Below, piece by piece: positions 54,884 through 64,000 of a stretch of DNA of 64,000 nucleotides; the stretch's first letter is position 1; every line of letters starts with the position of its first letter. The stretch lies in contig JAOPHQ010001137.1 in the NCBI GenBank assembly GCA_030340625.1, positions 417,501 through 481,500 of the forward strand, read 5' to 3'. Under the pieces are notes generated by a model that saw nothing but the letters and a program-made list of their open reading frames with translations, was not told where the DNA came from and ran no database searches. A program made the translations under genes and the position numbers. The stretch is from Merluccius polli (Eukaryota; Chordata; Actinopteri; Gadiformes; Merlucciidae).

Positions 54884-55532
54884 GTTTGATTCGGGATGAG
54901 TAGTTCCTCACTCGGTCAACAAAATCCGTTTTTTTCTTCCGTTTTCCAAATTCTTTTTATGCCCGAATCAAACATAATATGGTCACGACTACCATAACGA
55001 ACGATCGGCTTGGTTAAAGGCTTAATACTCTTTTTATAAGGATTCTACGAAAAGTGGACGAGATAAATGCATGGGAAATTTACTTCCGGTGTCGTGCCAA
55101 AAAGTGATTGTCTGCCAGAATCTGATTTCCGCGGGAGCGCGCACAGCAGCCCGTTGAGCGGTAGCGCAAAAACGTCTGCTTTTCTCTGGATTAAACGGCC
55201 ATAATATGCAGATACACACAACTGTATTATAATGTAATTATAGCAAAGGCACGTGTCTTCGAAAGTCTAACGTTTGTTCTTCAATCAGTTTTTGGCAGGT
55301 GAAAATGCCTATTTTGTGTTGTAATGGTCCTTTAAAAGAATTCCAAGGTGTCCTGTGACCTCCAGTGTTAATATTTTGAAGCTTATGAATGAGATCAAGT
55401 CATATTTAGGCAGAAATCACATTTGAGTAACTGTATTTGGCCTTCAATCAATTTCTGGCAGACAATCACTTTTTGGCACGACACCGGCACCGGAGCTGTT
55501 AAAAAGGGGGCGGTCACTGTTACGCTCTATAG
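54884..55532 (-). mobile_element. Truncated foldback element, host of MITE copy 2
   Basis: 54884-55089 plus 55484-55532 match, in reverse orientation, the loop and one arm of the foldback element at 20875-21294 (for example AACGAACGATCGGCTTGGTT, ending TTACGCTCTATAG). The second arm is lost except for about 12 bp. Confidence 0.85.
55090..55483. mobile_element. MITE with CCGG target duplication, copy 2 (394 bp)
   Basis: Perfect ends TGTCGTGCCAAAAAGTGATT and AATCACTTTTTGGCACGACA. It inserted into ACTTCCGGCACCGG of the foldback element. The undisturbed copy at 20875-21294 shows a single CCGG at that place, whereas here CCGG stands on both sides (55086-55089 and 55484-55487). Confidence 0.93.
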
Positions 55533-56261
55533 CAGAGCCCGTCTACGGAGAGCCTGTCCACTCCCTATTAAGTCCCATTGTACCGAATTTTGGTTGCAGT
55601 TCCACCAGAGCTCCACTGGGGGCGATCGCCCATGAGTGCAGAATGAATGGGAGCAGATGGAGCTAGACGGCTAAATTTGTCTCTTTCACCTGATTCTCAT
55701 TGAGAAATCTCAGATTCGATTGTAGTTTTTACAAGTTCAACATGGGTTATAGATTGAAAGTTGAATGAACGAGTAGGGGAGAGTGGGGTAAAGTGAGACA
55801 TTTTTTACATTTGTTCCCCTCCAAGCGAGCTGAAATGATATATCAGTTAAATTTACACATTTCCCATTAATTCAGGATGTTTTCTTGCAATGGAAATTAT
55901 TAGAATGTATTCAGGATGAAGGGCAGTGAAAATATGATGTTTTTTTTAAAAAGTGGTCTTGTGTCTCACTTTACCCCAGTTTAGGGGTAAATTGACACAG
56001 ACCAGAAAAGTCAATGGGGTAAAGTGAACCAGCTTGGGGTAAACTGATCCACTTACTTTTTCCACTCTGAAACTACCATAACAACATATGTTTCAACAGT
56101 TAGAATCCTGACAACTAGCTTGACAACCTCACATTCCAGAACAAATGTTGGACAAGTAACAGAATCATGGGGATTGGTCAATTAAGCACATTTTTTCCTA
56201 AGCACTTGAAAGTAATTCTAAACAAAATCAAATACAACATAATGTAATTCAAAATGTTTAA
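55533..56261. other. Dispersed fish repeats, non-coding
   Basis: 55533-55640 (AGAGCCCGTCTACGGAGAGC...) and 55776-56060 (GGGGAGAGTGGGGTAAAGTG, then repeated GGGGTAAA and TTTACCCC) resemble widely dispersed repeats. The GGGTAAA phrases recur in both orientations. Confidence 0.5.
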
Positions 56262-57593
56262 TTAAAGGAGCTATATGTAAGAAATGTACTCAAAGTAATC
56301 ATAAAATGACCCTAATATGTCAATAGACATTGAGGAATCATGTTAATTTCAAGTATTTATGTCAGACATAATAGTAGTCCAGCCAGAATATTTAATTTCA
56401 AACGCAATATTTCTGTACCAGGAAAACTGTTTTGTTTTCATTTTGTGTTTTGGTCTGTTGCGCCACCTTCTGCCTAGCATCCAATCGCGAAGTCAGTACT
56501 GTGTCGCCATCCGGGTTGCCAGATAGGCTGAGCTGCAGCCATTTACTGTATAAGGAAGGCTGCAGCTACAAATGTTTCGGGTCAGAAATGTCTGACGTTA
56601 CTAAATGCATTAGTGAACATGTTTACATTGCACTATTAGCCTACCAAATATATTTTAGTTGGGTAATGAAAATGGTCCATGTTTCCACTGGAGTGAACTA
56701 TTGCAGTATATCTTTAGAATTATATTTGGCTTATCGCCATTATTCAGTTTTTGCTAGAAAAACATGTTTGAAGCGAATCATTGCGTCGTTGCCTCATGGG
56801 CGTTTTCACGAAGTCAGTATCGTTTGCTCAATGACTGTATGTAAGGATTTCACACCATTGAGGGTGCCATTTACTGCACACCGACTGCAGTGTGGATGAT
56901 AATAAAACAGCGGTCAGAGCTGGCGTGTGTGTCCGTTGAGGGCTGCTCTATTCGGACACATTACTATGAAGCCCCGGTGACGGTGTGGGAGTGCGGATGA
57001 TAATAAAACAGCGGTAACAGCATGTGTGTGTGTCCGACAGGGCTGCTCTATTCGGACACATTACTATGAAGCCCCGGTGACGGTGTGGGAGTGCGGATGA
57101 TAATAAAACAGCGGTCAGAGCTGGCGTGTGTGTCCGACAGGGCTGCTCTCCTCGGACACATTACTATGAAGCCCCGGTGATGGTCTGGAAGTGTGGATGC
57201 TAATAAAACAGCGGTAACAGCATGTGTGTGTGTCCGAGAGGGCTGCTCTATTCGGACACATTACTATGAAGCCCCGGTGACGGTGATGCAGTTGGTCAAT
57301 ATTATCAGGGATCTATGCAAGGCAAGTGTATTTGTATAGCACACTTCATACACAGAGGCAATTCTATGTTCTTTACCTAAATAAAATTAAAGAACAGTAT
57401 GTAAAACACTTGTCATGGTTGCTCCTTCTAGTAGACGCAGTGTTGTGTTGAGTAATCCGGGAACGGGGAATCTGGCAACCGCTACTCTGGGGGGGGGGAG
57501 GGGGAGGGAGTACCACGCTGTACAGTATTTACAACGTGGTTGCAATAACAGTTTTGGCCAGAGAGGACGCAATCCTACATATAGCTCCTTTAA
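56262..57593. mobile_element. TTAA-bounded element, 1.33 kb
   Basis: The left end TTAAAGGAGCTATATGTAAG and the reverse-complemented right end TTAAAGGAGCTATATGTAGG are inverted repeats starting with TTAA, as in piggyBac/Kolobok-type elements. Inside are a run of G (57488-57505) and a 4-copy tandem repeat at about 56890-57290. Frames such as 56432-56899 show no transposase motifs, so it is non-autonomous. Confidence 0.85.
56890..57290. repeat. 100-bp tandem repeat, 4 copies, inside the TTAA element
   Basis: The unit carries GGATGATAATAAAACAGCGG, GGGCTGCTCTATTCGGACAC and ATTACTATGAAGCCCCGGTG. Starts fall at about 56894, 56995, 57095 and 57195. Each unit has an AATAAA motif. Confidence 0.9.
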
Positions 57594-57765
57594 CATTCAA
57601 ATGAGATAGAAATCACCTTGTTGCAAATTAGATAGAAATCACCTTGTAGTGTTGAACTCATACACTACAAAATATTCATTTTGTATGTACTGTATATAAA
57701 AGCCTTAATATAAAAATGCCAGTAGCCTATGTACAATTGAACACAGCCCACACACACACACACAC

Positions 57766-57769
57766 TTAA

Positions 57770-57815
<46 letters not shown>
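57766..57815. repeat. (AAT)n microsatellite
   Basis: About 15 AAT units just 3' of the pogo pseudogene. Confidence 0.95.
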
Positions 57816-57816
<1 letters not shown>

Positions 57817-57958
57817 AATAAAAACAATTTCAGCAAACAGAACACAGTCTGGGGGTCAGAACACAGGACCCTTACAGCCAGCTAGAACAGCCTGGGACTC
57901 AACAGGACTAGATCCACAATTAGAGCATCAGTCATTCTCTACAATTAGGCGTCTACAA

Positions 57959-58298
57959 CTACTCTATATTCCAGCCCTGAAGACTGCAGGGGAAGACGAA
58001 GAGCTGCTCTCTACGTGTGGTCCCTCCAGGCGTCTTGGGTTGAGGCAGCTTCCTTACCACATCTGCTTTGGGAACATATGCCACATCTTTATCTTTTATA
58101 GCAAATGTGGGTCTCTCCCACATTTTTGTGTTTCCCTGAATTTTTCTAAGGAATTGGGTAAGTATTTCATCATCCTCAACTTTTTCGACCATGCCAATAT
58201 ACCGGACGCTCCTGTGATTGGTTGTAAAGTTAATCATGACAAAGTCACCCATGGACAGATCTTTGTTTTCTGGATCACTTCTCTCATCCTCAGAGCTC

Positions 58299-58352
<54 letters not shown>

Positions 58353-59454
58353 AGTGGGACAGAGACGCAACTATGATTTTCCCTGCCAGTTTCTTTTGTC
58401 TTTCTTTATAAGCCTCTTCAATTGCCTGCTTCTCAGGAGTATCAGTAATGATGGCTGTCTTCACACGCTTTCGTTTGGTTTGTGTTCTGGGAGGGCATTT
58501 GGGAAGTGGAAGGATTTCATGAGGAGACACATATCTAGGTCGGCTGGGAACACGTGGCACATCTGAGTCAGCTGGTGAGGCACATCCATGTGGACCATGT
58601 GCAGTGGATGGATCAGCGGGTGCAGTGGGTGGTTCGTCTGCAGGTGGATCATCTGCAGGGGATGGACCATCCAGATCATCTGCGGGGGGTGGACCATCCA
58701 GATCATCTCCGGGGGGTGGACCATCCAGATCATCTCCGGGGGGTGGACCATCCAGATCATCTGCGGGGGGTGGACCATCCAGATCATCTGCAATGGCAGG
58801 CTGCAGCTCAGGATTTGGCCGGTCTGACACCATGGATGGTGCAAACGCTTCATCAGGGAAAATGTCTCGGTTATATGGGAAAATCCCAGTGCACCTAAAT
58901 CCAGAAGTGATGTTGCGTGGTGTCACTGCTGACATGAAGGCCTCATTCACAAGTCCTGCAGTCTGGTAGATGGAGATTGTTTTGCCAGGATTAGATCTCA
59001 TCCACCCATCAAGAGCCTGGCTGTATTGGGACTTGAACGGGCCATACACGGTCACGTCGAGAGGCTGCATGTGATGGGACGTGTGGGGTGGGATGGTGAG
59101 CAGAACAATACCGTTGCTCTTGCATATCTCTATTGCCTTGAGTGAGATGTGAGCTTTAAGATTATCCAGGATTAGCAGTATGAGACGATCAGGAGTGCAG
59201 TTAGTGTGCTGTATCAGGTGATGAAGGAACTCAGGCCAGATGTCTTCATTCATCCATCCCGTTCTGGTGGCGGTACCTTTGGCTCCTGGAGGTGCTCCTA
59301 CCATGAAGCAGTCCTTAAACTTGACTCTGGGGAAGACAAACATGGGAGGTGTGGCATTCCCAGCAGCATTCACTGCACACACCACAGTCACCAGTTCTCC
59401 TCTCTCAGCGGATGTGACAGAACCAACTTGCTTTTTTCATGTCTCTGCCACAAC
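57959..59454 (-). pseudogene. Pogo/Tigger transposase pseudogene, last exon
   Basis: Acceptor TTTGATCAG/GTTGTGG at 59454. In frame from the preceding exon it reads VVAET, then a TGA at 59439-59437, then KKQVGSVTSAERGELVTV. The DDE core follows: AAGNATPPMFVFPRV, the second catalytic Asp in LLILDNLKAHIS, and the third in HHMQPLDVTVYGPFK. A charged tail has six 9-residue DDLDGPPPA-type repeats (27-bp units, about 58660-58800) and KRKRVKTAIITDTPEKQ. A frame change occurs near a (GAT)n run (58297-58351). Beyond it the C-terminal module GDFVMINFTTNHRSVRYIGM and ADVVRKLPQPKTP continues to a stop at 57959. It is recently dead: one stop and one shift. Confidence 0.88.
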
Positions 59455-59559
59455 CTGATCAAATAGAAAGTTTATAATCAATGGCATGTGCAATCAGTAT
59501 TCTAATACTGGTCTGCACTTCCACAACACTGTATTTATTTTCAGTCCATTTTGTCCAGT

Positions 59560-59815
59560 TCACAGATTCACAGCATTACCACAGCATTATACATGTACCA
59601 GCACTTTACTGTCCACTGCACTTTTATATGCACCAGCACTTTACTATGCACTGCACTTTACTATGCACTGCACTTTACTGTCCACTGCACTTTAATATGC
59701 ACCAGCACTTTACTGTCCACTGCACTTTAATATGCACCAGCACTTTACTGTCCACTGCACTTTTATATGCACCAGCACTTTACTGTCCACTGCACTTTAA
59801 TATGCACCAGCAGTT
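59560..59815. repeat. 35-bp tandem repeat in the pogo pseudogene intron
   Basis: Units of CACCAGCACTTTACTGTCCA plus CTGCACTTTAATATG, about six full or partial copies. One region is compressed (ACTATGCACTGCACTTT). Confidence 0.9.
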
Positions 59816-59831
59816 TCCATGTGTAGCTTAC

Positions 59832-59904
59832 CTGCCGTGGCTTTTGTACTGTAAAGACACCTGTTTCATCCACATTGTAGATCATGTGTGGAGGGAATGC
59901 ATGC
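59832..59904 (-). pseudogene. Pogo transposase pseudogene, middle exon
   Basis: 73 nt, acceptor CTTCAACAG/GCATGC, donor CGGCAG/GTAAGC. Encodes HAFPPHMIYNVDETGVFTVQ and KPRQ, including the first catalytic Asp (NVDETG). Phases agree with both neighbours. Confidence 0.88.
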
Positions 59905-60008
59905 CTGTTGAAGATGAGAGGCAAGTAAGAACCTTATCATAATCAAAGCCAAATCTTACAGGTAAAGCTTCTGTAAAGCATTTGCAACTAAATAATTCAT
60001 TCTGTCAC

Positions 60009-60073
60009 CTGTCCATCACTACAGCCAGATTGTCAAAGAACTCCCTGACAGTAGTTCTATTGAAGGCTGTAGC
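60009..60073 (-). pseudogene. Pogo transposase pseudogene, 5'-truncated exon
   Basis: Encodes ATAFNRTTVREFFDNLAVVM and D, with the donor GGACAG/GTGACA at 60009. The exon is cut off at 60073 by a 90-bp MITE followed by satellite, so the DNA-binding N-terminus and the start codon are absent. Confidence 0.85.
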
Positions 60074-60163
60074 CAAGGGCGTCATCACCTTTTTAAGAGT
60101 GGGGGGGGACATATTATGACATATTACATGTCCCCCCCCAATTATAATATGGTGACGCCCATG
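60074..60163. mobile_element. 90-bp hAT-type MITE at a sequence breakpoint
   Basis: Ends CAAGGGCGTCATCACC and (reverse complement) CATGGGCGTCACCATAT, the same family as 10604-10946. The flanks do not match: the pogo exon is on the left and satellite on the right. Confidence 0.75.
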
Positions 60164-61590
60164 TATGAAACCCATTAACATTCCCCATGGTTTATGGGGA
60201 AGCCGAACACGCCAGTCTTGGTCCTGAGTCATTGCGACCTTCCGTTCTGAAACCCTAACCCTAATATCAAACCTTAACCCTAATATGAAACCCATTAACA
60301 TTAGGGTAAGTGGTAGTTAGTTTTTCTTGAATAACTTGTATTTCTGAAGGTCGTAAAGACTCAGAGCCGATGTCTGCCCCATGGTTTATGGGGAAGCCGA
60401 ACACGCCAGTGTTAGTCCTGAGTCATTGCGACCTTCCGTTCTGAAACCCTAACCCTAATATCAAACCTTAACCCTAATATGAAACCCATTAACATTAGGG
60501 TAAGTGGTAGTTAGGTTTTCTTGAATAACTTTTTTTCTGAAGGTCGTAAAGACTCAGAGCCGATGTCTGCCCCATGGTTTATGGGGAAGCCGAACACGCC
60601 AGTCTTGGTCCTGAGTCATTGCGACCTTCCGTTGTGAAACCCTAACCCTAATATCAAACCTTAACCCTAATATGAAACCCATTAACATTAGGGTAAGTGG
60701 TAGTTAGTTTTTCTTGAATAACTTTTGGTTCTCTTGGTTCTCTTGGTCCTGAGTCATTGCGACCTTCCGTTCTGAAACCCTAACCCTAATATCAAACCTT
60801 AACCCTAATATGAAACCCATTAACATTAGGGTAAGTGGTAGTTAGTTTTTCTTGAATAACTTTTCTTCTGAAGGTCGTAAAGACTCAGAGCCGATGTCTG
60901 CCCCATGGTTTATGGGGAAGCCGAACACGCCAGTCTTGGTCCTGAGTCATTGCGACCTTCCGTTCTGAAACCCTAACCCTAATATCAAACCTTAACCCTA
61001 ATATGAAACCCATTAACATTAGGGTAAGTGGTAGTTAGTTTTTGTTGAATAACTTTTTTCTGAAGGTCGTAAAGACTCAGAGCCGATGTCTGCCCCATGG
61101 TTTATGGGGAAGCCGAACACGCCAGTCTTGGTCCTGAGTCATTGCGACCTTCCGTTCTGAAACCCTAACCCTAATATCAAACCTTAACCCTAATATGAAA
61201 CCCATTAACATTAGGGTAAGTGGTAGTTCGTTTTTCTTGAATAACTTTTCTTCTGAAGTTCGTAAAGACTCAGAGCCGATGTCTGCCCCATGGTTCATGG
61301 GTAAGCCGAACACGCCAGTCTTGGTCCTGAGTCATTGCGACCTTCCGTTCTAAAACCCTAACCCTAATATCAAACCTTAACCCTAATATGAAACCCATTA
61401 ACATTAGGGTAAGTGGTAGTAAGTTTTTGTTGAATAACTTTTTTTCTGAAGGTCGTAAAGACTCAGAGCCGATGTCTGCCCCATGGGTTATGGGGAAGCC
61501 GAACACGCCAGTCTTGGTCCTGAGTCATTGCGAACTTCCGTTCTGAAACCCTAACCCTAATATCAAACCTTAACCCTAATATGAAACCCA
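60164..61590. repeat. About 192-bp satellite, roughly 7 copies, with CCCTAA-like motifs
   Basis: Units start near CCCCATGGTTTATGGGGAAG (about 60185, 60379, 60571, 60901, 61093, 61287, 61481; one unit near 60730 is shortened). Each includes AAACCCTAACCCTAATATC and CTTAACCCTAATATGAAACC. Minus-strand peptides such as MLMGFILGLRFDIRVRV recur only because of the repeat. Confidence 0.93.
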
Positions 61591-61700
61591 TTCACACTCT
61601 AGATATCGAAATCTTTATTATTAGTGTGAATGCTGGAGCATTCACACTCTAGATATCGAAATCTTTATTATTTTTATTTTTATTCTTCTTCCGAACGTTT
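61590..61700. repeat. Direct and inverted repeat with perfect 12-bp hairpin
   Basis: CATTCACACTCTAGATATCG and its continuation AAATCTTTATTATT occur twice (61590 and 61639 region). Between them lies AGTGTGAATGCT-GG-AGCATTCACACT (61623-61648), a perfect 12-bp palindrome with a 2-base loop. Confidence 0.88.
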
Positions 61701-61865
61701 TTTGGCACTCTTCTCCTTCTTCATACTTTCAGCTACAGAAACCATTAAAATATCAACATGTTCAGATTTATTACGACATTATGGCTATCTATTCAGATTT
61801 TTCATATTCATTCAACTTTTCAAATTATTCTACTTTTTCCACCTTTATTTTTCCAATACAAATCA

Positions 61866-61892
61866 ATGGGCGGACGGCAAAGCCGTCCGCCC
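61866..61892. other. GC-rich hairpin
   Basis: GGGCGGACGGC, a loop of AAA, and GCCGTCCGCCC form an 11-bp perfect stem. It is set in a dispersed fish repeat and probably part of its structure rather than a bacterial-type terminator. Confidence 0.7.
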
Positions 61893-61913
61893 AGCCTCTT
61901 ATTCTTCACATTC

Positions 61914-63140
61914 TTTACGTCGTAACTAATTCAAATTTCAACCTTTTCCCATCGTTAAAACAATTAAACAAATCTAGAGATTTGTATCCATCTAGCCGTG
62001 TTCACGAAATTTCGATAGCTGTTATACTTTTTTCTGTATCGCAGTTTTAGTTTCAAATCGTCATATTCTACCGTTCGTCCCATTGTAACCGGCGGACCTT
62101 CCACTGTTTACTTCCACTGCTTTACGTCGTAACTAATTCAAATTTCAACCGTTTCCCATCGTTCAAACAATTAAACGAATCTAGAGATTTGTATCTATCT
62201 AGCCGTGTTCACGAAATTTCGATAGCTGTTATACTTTTTTCTGTATCGCAGTTTTAGTTTCAAATCGTCATATTCTACCGTTCGTCCCATTGTAACCGGC
62301 GGACCTTCCACTGTTTAAGACGTCGTAACTAATTCATTCACTTTTCAAACGTTAACCTTCATTCAAAAAATGTCACTAATCTACATATCTACATATCAAT
62401 CTAGCATTTATATTTATTCAGAATCACAGTTTACACATCGATTACACATTGATCTCTGACACATCGTAGGCCTAACTAAATCAATTCTCAATCGTTTACC
62501 TTCGTTCAAAAAATCCCATAATATCCAATCAAAAGGGGTCCACCGATCAAAAGAATCAATGGGTTTCATTAAATTAATCCGAGTTGTGAATAATATCGTG
62601 TGAAGTCCGTTGCTCACTGTCTGTTTACTGTCTGTATGCTGGCTGTCGTAAATCTTCCGCTGCCGTAAAACGACGTTCACGTTCGAGCGTCATGGCGTCA
62701 CCGCGGACCTACGGCCGACGGGGGGGGCGGTGCGCGCAATAGTAACACAAACACACCACGGACCTACGGCCGGGGGGGGGGGGGGGTGCCCGCAATAGTA
62801 ACACAAACACACCGCGGACCTACGGCCGGGGGGGGGGGGGGGGGGGACGAGGTGCCCGCAATAGTAAATAGTAGTATACATTTATTTTTCCAATATAAAT
62901 CAAAACCCAGCCTCTTATTCTTCCAATGCTTTACGTCGTAACTAATTCAAATTTCAACCGTTTCCCATCATTCAAACAATTAAACGAATCTAGAGATGTG
63001 TATCTATCTAGCCGTGTTCAGGAAATTTCGATAGCTGTTATACTTTTTTTCTGTATCGCAGTTTTAGTTTCAAATCGTCATATTCTACCATTCGTCCCAT
63101 TGTAACCGGCGGACCTTCCACTGTTTAAGACGTCATAACT
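61914..63140. repeat. About 198-bp repeat, three copies, interrupted by G-rich units
   Basis: Copies at about 61914-62110, 62121-62320 and 62931-63127 share TTACGTCGTAACTAATTCAA, CTAGCCGTGTTCACGAAATT and CATTGTAACCGGCGGACCTT. The interval 62690-62880 between copies 2 and 3 holds G-rich units related to those at 41.2 kb. Confidence 0.9.
62690..62875. repeat. G-rich tandem unit, 3 copies
   Basis: Each unit has CGCGGACCTACGGCCG or CACGGACCTACGGCCG, a G run of 8-22, and GCGCAATAGTAACACA or GCCCGCAATAGTA. Run length varies. Strong potential for G-quadruplex structure. Confidence 0.88.
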
Positions 63141-64000
63141 AATTCATTCACTTTTCAACTGTTAACCTTCATTAAAAAAATGTCACTAATCTACAGATTT
63201 GTATATTCAATAATAACGGTTACATGCCGCTATTCCGACATGCCGCTACTTAGACATTGACGTCTAGTGGTCGGAGTGGCGGCATTAATATTATTTTCCA
63301 AGCGTCCCACTACTGCGACAATTTTTTTTCCCCATTGTCTGAGTAGCGGCACTTTACTTTTTTTCAAACGTCCTGCCATTCCGACATGAGGCCATTAATA
63401 TTTGTCATTATCATTGTACTTTTAATTAATTAATTAATGTGATTATACCCATATGTTCTGGACTTAGCATACACGCAGCTTATGCATGGGTGTGACAAAT
63501 ACATGGGAAAACAATTTCTAAAAAGAGCCAATCATCCAACTTCGAGGCTGCCCCTAGTTGGTAATATATAGGACTAGCCTATCCATATCAAATCCAAAAG
63601 CAACAATCTTCATAACAAAATCAGAGTATCCTTTTCAAAAAATATTATTTCGCCGTTCTTAAATTAGGCTTCCACAGCGCAAAAAAGGTAGGCCTACACC
63701 TTGAAACTTTGTTCAATCAACTTAAAGTCCGATTAAACTTCATTCAAAGGCAGTCCATAATTCTAATTAAATTGATTTCTAACGAACAAGTCCAAATTTC
63801 AGGTCCTAGAGCTTTATTCGTGCTTCTTCTTATATATTTTTAAGTAGACTGCTGGCCTGCACGCACCGAGTTTGTTTGATGCATGGAGTTTCAACCTTTT
63901 CCCCCTGAGAGCTGAATAAAAATGAGGAGAGCTCCCTGTCTTTTACATAATGTGTAGGCCTAACATTTATTCACATGGCCGGTTCAAAATCACCTAGTTT
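63141..64000. other. Non-genic tail of the window
   Basis: 63225-63400 carries degenerate repeats of GCCGCTA(C/T)T(C/T)CGACA type. The rest is AT-rich with no exon-like ORF and no recognised repeats. Confidence 0.4.

Noticed and set aside
60164..61590. Minus-strand peptide family MLMGFILGLRFDIRV as a multigene cluster
   Set aside because: The peptides recur only because the satellite repeats. No start context, splice signals or domain is seen.
61866..61892. Rho-independent-type terminator
   Set aside because: A strong GC hairpin, but in a eukaryotic dispersed repeat with no upstream gene.

Overview
This window looks like nuclear DNA of a ray-finned (teleost) fish. Split genes with GT-AG introns encode proteins recognisable as vertebrate NHLRC3 and NRBF2. 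The rest is dense in fish-type mobile DNA (hAT elements and MITEs, a Ty3/Gypsy element, a LINE carrying a 2A-like motif, a 5S-rRNA-derived SINE, a pogo/Tigger transposase) and in long dinucleotide microsatellites. There are no operons, CRISPR arrays or prokaryotic features.

Layout. 1-12.5 kb: no host gene. It holds a decayed LINE fragment, microsatellites, a 37-bp minisatellite, two hAT-type MITEs with exact 8-bp target duplications, a solo LTR, and quiet stretches that could hold conserved non-coding elements. 12.5-20.1 kb: one nearly intact Ty3/Gypsy retrotransposon (gag, pol, both LTRs, 4-bp target duplication). Its 5' LTR is truncated, and its 3' LTR contains an unspliced and an exactly spliced copy of the same short exons. 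20.1-30 kb: nested MITE remnants, foldback elements and microsatellites, then a 5S-type SINE running into a 35-bp satellite made of SINE sequence. 30-34.7 kb: a near full-length minus-strand LINE with two in-frame stops and one frameshift.

34.9-51.2 kb is the host-gene core. NHLRC3 (minus strand, 3 exons, 352 aa) and NRBF2 (plus strand, 4 exons, 291 aa) are head to head, with 533 bp between their start codons, so they probably share a promoter. NHLRC3 is predicted to be a secreted or lumenal beta-propeller protein. NRBF2 is the regulatory subunit of the autophagy PI3-kinase complex. NRBF2 introns 1 and 3 are filled by a 37-bp minisatellite of about 32 copies, a decayed hAT transposon with a MITE inside its transposase, a hAT element nested in another, and a further hAT element of 1.1 kb.

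51.2-64 kb: a solo LTR with its target duplication, an inverted pair of MITEs with CCGG duplications, a TTAA-bounded element, a spliced pogo-type transposase pseudogene (minus strand), a roughly 192-bp satellite with CCCTAA-like motifs, and roughly 198-bp repeats interrupted by G-rich units.

Apart from the two host genes, most of the window is layered transposon insertions. Many can be ordered in time because target-site duplications and empty sites are visible. All calls come from reading the sequence; no database search was possible.
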